From JAGGAG01 sp964638035 (GTDB lineage Bacteria; Gemmatimonadota; Gemmatimonadetes; Gemmatimonadales; GWC2-71-9): 64,000 bases of DNA. This document shows positions 45,273 to 53,344 of the stretch, in pieces. The stretch lies in contig CAZWXD010000001.1 of the NCBI GenBank assembly GCA_964638035.1, positions 1 through 64,000 of the forward strand, in the 5' to 3' direction. Within the stretch, counting starts at the first letter, position 1; the number at the start of each line of letters is the position of its first letter. Below the pieces are notes generated by a model. It made no database searches and was not told the origin of the DNA. It saw nothing but the letters and a program-made list of their open reading frames with translations. The position numbers and the translations under genes were made by a program.

Positions 45273-45903
45273 CCTCCGGGCAGCGCTCGATGGCGAGCTG
45301 CATGGCTGGCGCCTGCTTCGCCTTCGCCGTCACCTGGCGGGATGCGAACGGTGCCGGCATGCGCTGGAGGCGGCCTGCAGGAGCGACGTGCAGGTGGCTG
45401 GCATGCTGGACGCGCTTCCACGACCGATGGACCTGGAGGAGTCGTGGGCGCGCTTCGCCGTGCGAAGCGATGGACGGGCGCTGCGGTCCCGGGGGACTCG
45501 CAGCGTTCGCTGGTACGTGGTGGGTGCCGGGTCCGGCGTCGCCGCCGCCGCAGCGCTTGCCCTGCTGGCCGGGCCGGCATCCCGGCCGCGCCGGGCGCTC
45601 GACCTGGCGCCGCCCGAGAAGGCGCCGACGGCCGACGACCGCCGGTTCGTGAGCCGCCTGCACGGGATGCTGGCCGAAGGTGAGGCCTACCTGATCGAGG
45701 ACCAGTGCTGCGCCGACCGTGACGGCGAAGGCCCTCCCGACGACGGCGCAGTGCTCATCCGGATGCGCCATTCTTCCACGCCCGTCGTGGTGATGTACGA
45801 AGACCGGGACGCCAGCGGGTCGCTCACCGCTGGCGACATCGTGCGCCTGGTCTCCCGCGGCGAGGCCCAGGTACCTCGCCCGCTGCCCGCCGGACGCAGT
45901 TGA
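45244..45903 (+). CDS. Anti-sigma factor with zinc-binding domain
   Basis: 219 residues. The N-terminal anti-sigma domain has a His-x3-Cys-x2-Cys motif in RHLAGCERCRH, typical of ZAS anti-sigma factors. One transmembrane segment lies near residues 97-116 (VVGAGSGVAAAAALALLAGPA). The C-terminal periplasmic part contains two cysteines (DQCCADR) and a beta-rich domain. It should hold the ECF sigma at the membrane until an envelope signal arrives. Confidence 0.82.
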   Translation: MARQHLARRDLRAALDGELHGWRLLRLRRHLAGCERCRHALEAACRSDVQVAGMLDALPRPMDLEESWARFAVRSDGRALRSRGTRSVRWYVVGAGSGVAAAAALALLAGPASRPRRALDLAPPEKAPTADDRRFVSRLHGMLAEGEAYLIEDQCCADRDGEGPPDDGAVLIRMRHSSTPVVVMYEDRDASGSLTAGDIVRLVSRGEAQVPRPLPAGRS

Positions 45904-45907
45904 GCCA

Positions 45908-45935
45908 CCTGCCCGGCCCGTTCGGGCCGGGCAGG
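45908..45935. terminator. Convergent terminator hairpin
   Basis: Perfect 12-bp stem CCTGCCCGGCCC / GGGCCGGGCAGG with loop GTTC, placed between the convergent ends of the anti-sigma gene (45903) and the PepSY gene (45952). No T run follows on either strand, so termination efficiency is uncertain. Confidence 0.6.
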
Positions 45936-45951
45936 CCATGCTGGTGGGCGC

Positions 45952-46491
45952 CTATTCCACGCCGATCTGGTAGTGCTCCGCCTCGTTCTCGGTGATGTTC
46001 CCCCGCGTGGCATCCACCTCGATCTTCCGCTCGGTGCCATCCGCCCCCACGATGTCGATCTCGTAGGTGGCGTCGCCGTTCTCCTCCACCTCGTACTCGA
46101 CCTCCTTCACGGTGCCAGGGTAGGCCGCCAGGGCAATCGCCTTGGCCGAGTCGAGCGAGATCTTCACCTTGGCGGCGAAGGGCGTGTCGGTGGGTGCGTT
46201 CACCTCCTGCTCCACCTCGACGATCCTTGCCGTCAGCGCGTCACACTCGACGTCCCACTGGGTACCGTCAGGGCTCCGCACGTCGAACTCGTACACATGG
46301 CGGCCGTCCTCCGTCTTCCCCTCCACCTTCACGATCGTCCCGGCCTTCACGGCATTGACCGCCGATACGCAATCGGCGAGCGTGATGGCGGGTGCCCCGG
46401 CCGCCGCCGCGGCATCCTTGCCGGCAGGCGTTGTCGGCGCGCACCCGGCCGCAAGGACCGCACTCCACGCCAGCGCATGACGCGTGGTCAT
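45952..46491 (-). CDS. PepSY-domain lipoprotein
   Basis: 179 residues with a lipobox (SAVLAAGCAP). Two PepSY-like units, VYEFDVRSPDGTQWDVECDA and YEIDIVGADGTERKIEVDA, follow. The second cysteine-containing unit may be redox- or metal-related. PepSY domains usually inhibit or modulate exported enzymes. It follows the xox cluster on the same strand, 43 bases after the beta-propeller gene, so it may serve the methanol dehydrogenase, but that is a guess from position. Confidence 0.75.
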   Translation of the reverse strand: MTTRHALAWSAVLAAGCAPTTPAGKDAAAAAGAPAITLADCVSAVNAVKAGTIVKVEGKTEDGRHVYEFDVRSPDGTQWDVECDALTARIVEVEQEVNAPTDTPFAAKVKISLDSAKAIALAAYPGTVKEVEYEVEENGDATYEIDIVGADGTERKIEVDATRGNITENEAEHYQIGVE

Positions 46492-46534
46492 GACTTCCTT
46501 CCTTTCTGGTCCTGGCGCGCCACGATGGGCGCGC

Positions 46535-47608
46535 TCATGGGATTGCCACGCCCCACGGGCTCGAGCCCGCCGGGATGGTCTTCACGACGGTGAATGACTC
46601 GAGGTCCACCACCGAGACATCATTGGATGGGCCGTTGGCTGCATAGAGCCTGCGCCCGTCAGGGGAGAGGGCGATGCCCCACGGACGCTTGCCCACCGCC
46701 ACCGTGCGCCGGACCTGGTTGGTCCCCAGGTCGACGTCGCTCACCGTGCCCCCGCGCCCGTTGGCCACGTACAGGTTCCTGCCATTGGAGGAGACCGCGA
46801 GGCCCATGGGCTTGGCCCCGCTGGGCAGGTCGATCACTGCGACGACCTTGCGCACGGCGACGTCCACCACGGAAATGTTCCCGGCTGTCTCGTTGGCCGA
46901 GTACGCCCGGCTGCCGTCGGGCGAGAACACCACATTGCGCGGGCGCAGGCCCACGACCACGCTGCCCAGCTTCTCGCCCGTTTCCGCATCGAGGATGGTG
47001 AGGTCGTGGTCGGTTTCCCCGGTGACCCAGACGGTCTTCCCATCGGGGGAGCGGGTGACGCCCTCGGGTTCCCGGCCCACCTGGACGGTCTTGAGCACGT
47101 TACCGGTGGCGATGTCCACGATGCTGGCGGTGTGCACGTCCTCATTGGAGACGTAGAGCCTGCGCCCATCGGCCGAGAGGTCGAAGGTCTCGGGGTCGGA
47201 TCCGCCCGGGAGCACGCGGGTGACCTTGTGGGTCACCGCATCGACCACGGCGATGCCGTCCTTGGACTTGTCCACCACCAGCTTATCGCACTCCTCATCC
47301 GGCATGGTGGGCGGGCACTTGGGTGACCCGCTGAGGGCCACGTACACCGTGCGCCCATCCGCGCTCACGCGCACGCCGCGCGGCCGCGCGCCCACGTCGA
47401 TGGTGCCGACCACCGAGTCAGTGGCCAGGTCGATGATGGTGAGGTTGCCTGAGTCCTCATTGGTGACGTAGGCGCGCGGTGGCGGAGCGGGAGCGGCCGC
47501 GGTGGTGGAATCGGCGGCGCGCGGAGCAGGCCGCTCGCTGCAGGCGGCGAGGAGCACGGCGGTGGCGAGCACGGCGGTGGCGAGCACGGCGCGATGGGCA
47601 GGTGGCAT
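46535..47608 (-). CDS. YVTN beta-propeller lipoprotein of xox cluster
   Basis: 357 residues from the ATG at 47608. Lipobox in AVLLAACSE. The mature part is built of seven YVTN-type repeats (for example AYVTNEDSGNLTIIDLATDSV, DGRRLYVSNED, NGRNLYVANGRGG). Similar beta-propeller proteins accompany PQQ-dependent dehydrogenases. A 15-base sequence is repeated in tandem within the signal-peptide coding region. It lies downstream of xoxG with a hairpin between. Confidence 0.8.
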   Translation of the reverse strand: MPPAHRAVLATAVLATAVLLAACSERPAPRAADSTTAAAPAPPPRAYVTNEDSGNLTIIDLATDSVVGTIDVGARPRGVRVSADGRTVYVALSGSPKCPPTMPDEECDKLVVDKSKDGIAVVDAVTHKVTRVLPGGSDPETFDLSADGRRLYVSNEDVHTASIVDIATGNVLKTVQVGREPEGVTRSPDGKTVWVTGETDHDLTILDAETGEKLGSVVVGLRPRNVVFSPDGSRAYSANETAGNISVVDVAVRKVVAVIDLPSGAKPMGLAVSSNGRNLYVANGRGGTVSDVDLGTNQVRRTVAVGKRPWGIALSPDGRRLYAANGPSNDVSVVDLESFTVVKTIPAGSSPWGVAIP

Positions 47609-47717
47609 CAGGTGACTCCGCAAGGGGTGCAGTTCGGGGCGGGACGGGCGGGGTGCTCCTGGCTGGTGTGGCCACGGCTGGTGCCGCAACCGGGCGCCGC
47701 TTGACCCTCGCGCGGCT

Positions 47718-47742
47718 GGCCGGGGCCCTTTCGGCCCCGGCC
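47718..47742 (-). terminator. Hairpin between xoxG and beta-propeller gene
   Basis: Perfect 10-bp stem GGCCGGGGCC / GGCCCCGGCC with a 5-base loop, 15 bases after the xoxG stop. No T run follows on the minus strand; it may be an attenuator or RNA-stability element rather than a full terminator. Confidence 0.45.
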
Positions 47743-47756
47743 CCCAACGACTCGGG

Positions 47757-48239
47757 TCACCCGCCGGGCTTGGGCGCTGGCCGGCCCGGGCCGACCTTCC
47801 CGTCAGCGCGCAGCTTCAGGTACGAGTACATGTTGATCATCTTCGGCATCTCGAGCCCGGCCTCGCACCACGAGGGCATGCCCTTTTCCTTGCGGCCCTG
47901 GCACACCACCGAGATGAACGAGGCCTGGTCGGGGATGGGGCCGTCGCTCTTCAGCGACTCCACCAGGCTGGGGGCGAATGACGAGCCCACGCCGTACTCC
48001 CCATGGCACCGGTTGCAGTTGAGTTCGTACTGCTTCCAGCCCTGGTAGGCGTCCTGCGGGATGGTATCGTGCGGCACGAACCGCACGCTCTCCTGGTAGG
48101 CCTTGGAGGTCGAGGATTCCTCCTGCGCCGCCGCTGGCCTGGCAAGGCCAGCGGGCAGCCCCAGCACCACGGCGACAGCAATCGCGCGCAGGATCCGCGG
48201 CGCGAACCATGGGGACGGCATCGGGCGACTCGGTGTCAT
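47757..48239 (-). CDS. xoxG: Cytochrome c of methanol dehydrogenase (XoxG)
   Basis: 160 residues with a signal peptide (AIAVAVVLGLPAGLARPAAAQ). One heme motif, CNRCH near residue 76, and a candidate axial Met in GMPSWCEAG, fit the c(L)/XoxG electron acceptor of lanthanide methanol dehydrogenases. Its position, downstream of xoxJ and xoxF, supports the call. It should pass electrons from PQQ to the respiratory chain in the periplasm. Confidence 0.85.
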   Translation of the reverse strand: MTPSRPMPSPWFAPRILRAIAVAVVLGLPAGLARPAAAQEESSTSKAYQESVRFVPHDTIPQDAYQGWKQYELNCNRCHGEYGVGSSFAPSLVESLKSDGPIPDQASFISVVCQGRKEKGMPSWCEAGLEMPKMINMYSYLKLRADGKVGPGRPAPKPGG

Positions 48240-48311
48240 GCGGCGTCGTGCATCCTTTCGCGGTCCGGTTTCCGGTCGCAGCCGCCTGGCGGCGGCATGC
48301 GTCAGTGCGGG

Positions 48312-49169
48312 TCAGTTCCCCTGTGCAGCTGGCGGCCTGGCCGCGTCCAGCGGCAGGAGGGGTATGCCGTAGTCCTTCAGGATCTTCTCGATCTCGCCAC
48401 GGTGCTGGTCGAGCACCACCTGCAGGCTGTCGCGCAGGCCGCGATCGCGCCGGCGCACGGCCATTCCCATGCTGAACGCGAACGGGATGCCGTCCACCTC
48501 GGCCTCGGCCACGGGGGCCATCACCAGCGGCACGGGGCTGCGGGCCACGTAGTACCCGGCGATCGGCCCCCACACAATCGCGACGTCGATGCTGTCCAGC
48601 TCCAGGGCGCGGAAGATCTCCTCGGGGCGGTGCAGGTCGCTGTAGTTGGTGGGGAACCCGTGCAGGTTGCCGACGACGCCGAACCGGCTCAAGGCCATCG
48701 CCGGGGGCGTGTTCTCGGCGTCCGAATTGAGGATGTGCACGCCGATGCGGAGGTGGCGAAAGAGCGTGTCCGCCAGGGACGAGAGGTGGTAGCCCCGGTC
48801 CTTGCGGTAGACGATCTGGTAGCCCGAGCGGAAGTAGGGCCGGGTCACGCCTGCCATGTCGAGGCCGCTCGGCGCGGTCATGGCCACGTCGCAGTAGCCC
48901 CCGTTGAGCGCGCGACTGAAGAAGCCGCGCCGCACAGGCCACCAGGCGTACTCGACCTGCCAACCCCAGGCCTTCGCCACCAACTCGGCCAGGCGGATCT
49001 CGTAGCCCTCACCCTTCTGGTTGGACGCGGGAAGGTTGTCGGGATCCGCGCAGACCCGGAGCACACCCACCTCGCGGCCCGTCTTGAGCAACGCGGTGCC
49101 CAGGCTGTCCTGCGCCCGCAGCGGCGCGGCGGAGCAGGCCAGGATGGCCAGGATCCAGGTGTGCCTCAT
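48312..49169 (-). CDS. xoxJ: XoxJ/MxaJ-like periplasmic binding protein
   Basis: 285 residues from the ATG at 49169 after a signal peptide (WILAILACSAAPLRA). The segments VLRVCADPDNLPASNQKGEG and EYAWWPVRRGF are characteristic of XoxJ and MxaJ, binding-protein-like partners of PQQ dehydrogenases. XoxJ is thought to help assemble or activate XoxF in the periplasm. It lies between xoxF and xoxG on the same strand. Confidence 0.88.
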   Translation of the reverse strand: MRHTWILAILACSAAPLRAQDSLGTALLKTGREVGVLRVCADPDNLPASNQKGEGYEIRLAELVAKAWGWQVEYAWWPVRRGFFSRALNGGYCDVAMTAPSGLDMAGVTRPYFRSGYQIVYRKDRGYHLSSLADTLFRHLRIGVHILNSDAENTPPAMALSRFGVVGNLHGFPTNYSDLHRPEEIFRALELDSIDVAIVWGPIAGYYVARSPVPLVMAPVAEAEVDGIPFAFSMGMAVRRRDRGLRDSLQVVLDQHRGEIEKILKDYGIPLLPLDAARPPAAQGN

Positions 49170-49229
49170 GATCGCCCTCCCGCCCATCGTACGCCTGCGC
49201 CGGCGCGACGTCACCGTCGCAGACCGTCA

Positions 49230-49251
49230 GGGCCAGTCCATTGGCTGGCCC
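49230..49251 (-). other. Inverted repeat between xoxF and xoxJ
   Basis: GGGCCAG and CTGGCCC with an 8-base centre form a perfect 7-bp stem. No T run follows. Possibly an mRNA stability hairpin. Confidence 0.35.
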
Positions 49252-49342
49252 ATCCAGAAAAATAGTGGCGCCGACCATCGGGGGCATTGCGCCCGTCGAC
49301 CAGCCGGCGCCATCGCGTGCACCTGCAGTATGCGCCCGCGCG

Positions 49343-49364
49343 GAACCCGGCCGAAGCCGGGTCC
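49343..49364 (-). other. UUCG-tetraloop hairpin after xoxF
   Basis: On the minus strand GGACCCGGC-TTCG-GCCGGGTTC forms a 9-bp stem with one G-U pair and a stable UUCG loop, 16 bases after the xoxF stop. No T run follows. It could protect the xoxF transcript from 3' degradation or partly end transcription before xoxJ. Confidence 0.5.
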
Positions 49365-49380
49365 GCCGGGTCTCCCCGTC

Positions 49381-51216
49381 CTAGAGGCTGAACACCGTGA
49401 GCACGCCGCCCTGCGTGGTAAACTGCCCCACGTCGCCAAAGGCGCCGAGCGCGCCGAGACCGGCGGTCGGATCCTCGGCGCCGATGCCGGCGGCCACGCC
49501 GATACCGGCCCAGCCACCAATACCGGAGAGCACGGCCACGTACTGCTTGCCGTCGGGGCCAGTGTACGTCATCGGGTTGGCAATGATGCCCGAGGGCGTC
49601 TTGAACCGCCACAATTCCTTGCCCGTCTTGCTGTCAACTGCCTTGAGCCAGCCTTCCATGGTGCCGTAGAACACGACGCCGCTGGCGGTGACGAGCGCGC
49701 CACCGTAGGCCGCGAGGGGCTCCTTGATCTCCCACATGATGGACTGCTCGCGGGTCTTGCCCGGGGTCGGATCCCAGGCGAAGAACCGGCCGCGGTGTCC
49801 GCCAGGGCCCGGGAACATCCGGACGATGGCGCCAACGTACGGCTGGCCGGCGGTGTACTTCACCTCCACGCCCTCGTAGTCCATGCAGATGTGGTTGGCC
49901 GGGACGTAGAACCAGCCGGTGACCGGCGAGTACGCCGCCGGCTGCTGGTCCTTGAAGCCGATCGCGGCGGGGCAGATGCCCTCCGTGTTCCGCTTCGAGG
50001 TGGTGCCGAACCGCGGGTCCTTGGCCGGAACGCCGGTGGCCAGGTCGACCTTGGTGGCCCAGTTCACCGGGCCGTAGGGCTCGGCCTTGACCAGCTTGCC
50101 GGTCACGCGGTCGATGGTGTAGGCAAAGCCGTTGCGGTCAAAGTGCTGGAGCAGCTTCTGGCCGCCCTTCTCGAACAGGATGTTCTCGTTGATGCCGTCG
50201 TAGTCCCACTCGTCGTGCGGCGTCATCTGGTAGGCCCACTTCGCCATGCCGTTGTCCGGGTTGCGGGCGAAGATGGTCATCGACCACTTGTTGTCGCCCG
50301 GGCGCTGGTCGGGGTTCCAGGATCCCGGGTTGCCCGTGCTGTAGTAGAAGAGGTCGAGCTCGGGGTCGTAGGAGTACCAGCCCCAGGTGGTGCCGCCGCC
50401 GATCTTCCACTCGTCGCCCTGCCAGGTCGTGACACCCAGGTCCTTGCCCCGGTGCGACGCGTAGTTGGCATTGGCGTCGCCGCTGATGAGGACCTCATTG
50501 TCGGGACCGGTGCTGTAGGCGGTCCAGAGGTGCTTGCCCGTGTTCACGTCGAACGCGGATACCCGCCCACGGACGCCGAACTCACCCCCGGAGATGCCGG
50601 CGATGACCATGTTCTTGATCACGATCGGGGCGTTGGTCATGGTGGCGCCCTGCTTGTAGCCGGTCGCCTCCGGGCCGGCACCCGAGCGGTCCGGGTGCTT
50701 CGCCTTCCACAGTTCCTTGCCGGTCTTGGCGTCGAGCGCCAGGAGCTCACCCTGCAGCAGCTGGACGAAGAGCTTCCCGCTGTTGTGGTAGGCCAGGCCG
50801 CGGTTCACCAGGTCGCAGCAGGCAATCGGGATCGCATCCGGCGACTGGACGGGCGTGTGCCCCCAGATCATGGGCGCGCCGGGCTTGGTGAGGTCGAGCG
50901 CGTACACCTTGTTGGGGAACGAGGTCTGGACGTACATCACGTTGTTGATCACCAGCGGGCTGCCCTCGTGGCCGCGGAGCGTTCCGGTGGAGAACGACCA
51001 GGCCGCCTTGAGGTTGGCCGCGTTGGCGGGCGTGATCTGCTTCAGCGGCGAGAACCGCTGAAGGCTGTAGTCACGGCCGGCCATGACCCATTCGCCTTCC
51101 TTGGCGCCGTAGGTCCACGCCCCGCTGCGCGCCTCCTGGGCGTTGGCAGACACTGCAGCGACCACCAGCAGGCCCGCCGCAATCCCGCCAGACAACATCT
51201 TCTGGCTACGGTTCAT
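49381..51216 (-). CDS. xoxF: Lanthanide-dependent PQQ methanol dehydrogenase (XoxF)
   Basis: 611 residues from the ATG at 51216, with GAGG upstream. Signal peptide GGIAAGLLVVAAVSANAQ. The eight-bladed propeller carries the adjacent cysteines in PIACCDLVNRG (near 132), which form the ring disulfide over PQQ, Glu in SGGEFGVRG, Asn in STGNPGSWNP, and WDYDGINEN near 337. The second Asp in D-Y-D, two residues after the catalytic Asp, is the lanthanide-coordinating residue that marks XoxF; calcium-type MxaF has Ala there. It oxidises methanol to formaldehyde or formate in the periplasm. Clade is not certain; XoxF3 is plausible. Confidence 0.93.
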   Translation of the reverse strand: MNRSQKMLSGGIAAGLLVVAAVSANAQEARSGAWTYGAKEGEWVMAGRDYSLQRFSPLKQITPANAANLKAAWSFSTGTLRGHEGSPLVINNVMYVQTSFPNKVYALDLTKPGAPMIWGHTPVQSPDAIPIACCDLVNRGLAYHNSGKLFVQLLQGELLALDAKTGKELWKAKHPDRSGAGPEATGYKQGATMTNAPIVIKNMVIAGISGGEFGVRGRVSAFDVNTGKHLWTAYSTGPDNEVLISGDANANYASHRGKDLGVTTWQGDEWKIGGGTTWGWYSYDPELDLFYYSTGNPGSWNPDQRPGDNKWSMTIFARNPDNGMAKWAYQMTPHDEWDYDGINENILFEKGGQKLLQHFDRNGFAYTIDRVTGKLVKAEPYGPVNWATKVDLATGVPAKDPRFGTTSKRNTEGICPAAIGFKDQQPAAYSPVTGWFYVPANHICMDYEGVEVKYTAGQPYVGAIVRMFPGPGGHRGRFFAWDPTPGKTREQSIMWEIKEPLAAYGGALVTASGVVFYGTMEGWLKAVDSKTGKELWRFKTPSGIIANPMTYTGPDGKQYVAVLSGIGGWAGIGVAAGIGAEDPTAGLGALGAFGDVGQFTTQGGVLTVFSL

Positions 51217-51809
51217 ACTGACCTCTTCATGAAGGGTGACTTCCATGACCTTCCACCGTGAACGAACCTGCTGCGCATCCCTGGAGTGGGCGCGCCCTGC
51301 ACACCTGCCATCGCTGTATCCGGATTCGATCCTGCACCTGCGGGGAGGGGTCCTGCACCTGCACCTTGGCACGACATGAGGTGGAAACGGGGGCCATCAT
51401 TGCGCCAGCACTCCTCCCATCGCGCAGTGGGCCACGCGCGGGCAGCGAGATTCGGCGAACGACAATAGGACAGATTGCTCATGACATTTCGCTGGTGCAG
51501 AGCACTCACCCCTGTGCGATTCCAATATGTGGCCAGATACCGGAGTCCACCAGACCCGCAGCGTGCCGGCGAGGCACATGTGGGCGAAAGGTTCCGGTTG
51601 CTTCGCTGTGGACTGCCCAGCCAGGCCGGGCCGTCGGTCACGCCTATGTGGTCGTAGAAGAGCAGCGTCGGGCGAAGGAAGACCAGGGCCAACGCAGTCC
51701 CACCGCGGCCGGTGGGTAGCTCGATCGATCAGGCGCCTAGTATGGAACTGGATGGCTGGCATGTCAAGCAGCCGCGACCTCCCGGCCACCGCGCGCCACT
51801 ATCACCCCA
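51217..51809 (-). promoter_or_regulatory. xoxF upstream intergenic region
   Basis: About 590 bases without a convincing gene; ORFs here lack conserved features. It should hold the xoxF promoter, as all flanking genes run leftward. Its main feature is a set of three related direct repeats at 51295-51361. Confidence 0.55.
51295..51361 (-). promoter_or_regulatory. Direct repeats upstream of xoxF
   Basis: On the minus strand CAGGTGCAGGA occurs exactly twice (51351-51361 and 51330-51340), 21 bases apart (two helical turns). A third imperfect copy, CAGGTGTGCAGGG, lies at 51295-51307. Same-face tandem repeats 80-145 bases before the start codon look like activator-binding sites. No regulator gene lies adjacent. 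Confidence 0.55.
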
Positions 51810-52787
51810 TCACGCAGGCCAATCGCCGGGCTTTCCTGTGATGCACATCACATCGGCACCAACGTTCGCGAAGGGCGCGGCCAGCACCCGGCCGCCTTCA
51901 CCGACCGCCCGTGCCGCGTCCCGAGCCAGTGCCTGGGCAGAGGCCGCATCTGCCACAATGCCGTAAACCGTGGGCCCCCAAGAGCTTTGGCCAACACCCC
52001 GCGCCCCGCCTGCTGCCAGGATTTCCAGCAGCCTCCGCGCGGGACCGGGGGCGAACGCACCCCCCTGGGCCGGGGCAAACCAACCACCGGTGATGCGCTG
52101 CACTTCGGTGAGCGCGTCGCCAAATGCGGGCAGGTCACCCTCAACCAGTCCCGGAAGGAGCTGCATCAGCACGAGGTGCGAAACCCGCTCGACCTCGCGC
52201 TCCGGGGCTTGGGGCAGGTGACGGAACGCCCGGGCTTCAGCGTCGCCGCTCAGGCCCGGCGCCGCGTCGGGGATGGCCACCACGGCGTGCCACGCCGCAG
52301 GGAGGGGGTGCCTGACAAGGAGCGGGGCGACGCCCCCGTCCTCCCGTCGCCCGCCTTCCAGGACGAAGCCGCCAGCCTTGAACAACCAGGTGCCCACGGC
52401 CGAACGGGCCCCGCGACTCACCACCCCCGCAATGTGCAGCGGATCTGCCGGCCGGTCATGCAGGCGAGCCAGCGCCGTACCGACCGCAAGCGCGAGCTGG
52501 GTGCCGGACCCGAGTCCGCGGTGCGCGGGAAGCGCGCGGTGCACCACGATGCGGGCGCCGCCGGGCAGCCCCTCCGCCTTGAGGTACCGGGTCGCGGCGA
52601 GGTGCACGCGCTCCGCTTCGGGGCCCCGGATCTCGAGCCGGTCCGCGAGGGAGGCGACCAGTTCGAGCCCGGGCTCCCGCACGCCGGCACCCATCCCGCC
52701 AAACCGGCGCCCGCGGTGGCCGCGCAGGTCGAGCACACCGAAGTGGAGCCTCCCCGGGGCACGCACCCGGACCGAGGCGTCACTCAC
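51810..52787 (-). CDS. mptG: Beta-ribofuranosylaminobenzene 5'-phosphate synthase
   Basis: 325 residues from a GTG at 52787 overlapping the DUF447 stop (GTGA). GHMP-like fold; the hallmark PAHRGLGSGTQLALAVG near residue 85 and RAPGRLHFGVLDLRG at the start fit beta-RFAP synthase. It joins 4-aminobenzoate (or 4-hydroxybenzoate in archaea) with phosphoribosyl pyrophosphate, releasing CO2 and pyrophosphate: the first committed step of methanopterin synthesis. The gene is the last of a chain of six 4-bp-coupled genes that also provides 4-aminobenzoate. Confidence 0.92.
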   Translation of the reverse strand: MSDASVRVRAPGRLHFGVLDLRGHRGRRFGGMGAGVREPGLELVASLADRLEIRGPEAERVHLAATRYLKAEGLPGGARIVVHRALPAHRGLGSGTQLALAVGTALARLHDRPADPLHIAGVVSRGARSAVGTWLFKAGGFVLEGGRREDGGVAPLLVRHPLPAAWHAVVAIPDAAPGLSGDAEARAFRHLPQAPEREVERVSHLVLMQLLPGLVEGDLPAFGDALTEVQRITGGWFAPAQGGAFAPGPARRLLEILAAGGARGVGQSSWGPTVYGIVADAASAQALARDAARAVGEGGRVLAAPFANVGADVMCITGKPGDWPA

Positions 52788-53344
52788 GGCTCGCGCCCCT
52801 CCCGGCCAGCAATGAACGCCGTGACGCGATCCCAAGCTGCCCGCTCCCGCGGTCCTGCCGTCTTCTCCACCAGGGGGAGCAGGCGTGCCAGCTCGGCGTT
52901 GACTGCGTCGGCAGGGATGAGGTGCAGCCGCGTGGCCAGGATGGCGGCCTCCAGCACCGCAAGGCGCGCGCGATTGAGCCCCAGGAACTCGTGCTGCTGC
53001 CCCCGGTGCACCACCCTCGCACTGATGCGTGAGCGCGGCGGCGTGGCATCCACCGACAGCACCTCGAGCTCGCGCCAGGAGCACGCTGCCTCCAGCACGG
53101 CGCCGCGCACCCGCACCGCGGGACGCCACGGTGCCGTGGCGGTGCCGATCGCGGCCTCCACCAGGAGCGCGACGTCGTCCACCAGGTTGAAGACTGCCTG
53201 GCCGCCGTGCTGGAGGTTCCGGAACGTCGTGGTCTCGAGGAATGGCTTGAGCACGAGCATGTCGTCGCCCCACTCCGCGCCCATCGGTGCGACGTTCACC
53301 CCGCCCGCGGCGTCGAGGGTGGTGACGAGGCCCTCGATGATCAT
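52784..53344 (-). CDS. DUF447 protein of methanopterin gene cluster
   Basis: 186 residues from the ATG at 53344, which overlaps the pabA stop. The segments IIEGLVTTLD, NVAPMGAEWGDDMLVLKPF and TTTFRNLQHGGQAVFNLVDDV match DUF447, a family found in methanogens and H4MPT-using bacteria. I recall an FMN-binding split-barrel-like fold for this family. Its reaction is unknown. Placement between pabA and mptG implies a step in pterin cofactor synthesis, possibly reductive. Confidence 0.85.
   Translation of the reverse strand: MIIEGLVTTLDAAGGVNVAPMGAEWGDDMLVLKPFLETTTFRNLQHGGQAVFNLVDDVALLVEAAIGTATAPWRPAVRVRGAVLEAACSWRELEVLSVDATPPRSRISARVVHRGQQHEFLGLNRARLAVLEAAILATRLHLIPADAVNAELARLLPLVEKTAGPRERAAWDRVTAFIAGREGREP

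Noticed and set aside
47535..47590. Tandem repeat or VNTR in the beta-propeller gene
   Set aside because: Just a two-copy 15-base duplication coding for a hydrophobic signal peptide; no expansion evident.
51217..51692. Protein-coding gene upstream of xoxF (159-codon ORF)
   Set aside because: No ribosome-binding site or conserved feature, and it overlaps the xoxF start; treated as regulatory DNA.
51810..52787. Homoserine kinase or other GHMP kinase
   Set aside because: The HRGLGSGTQ signature and gene context fit beta-RFAP synthase.
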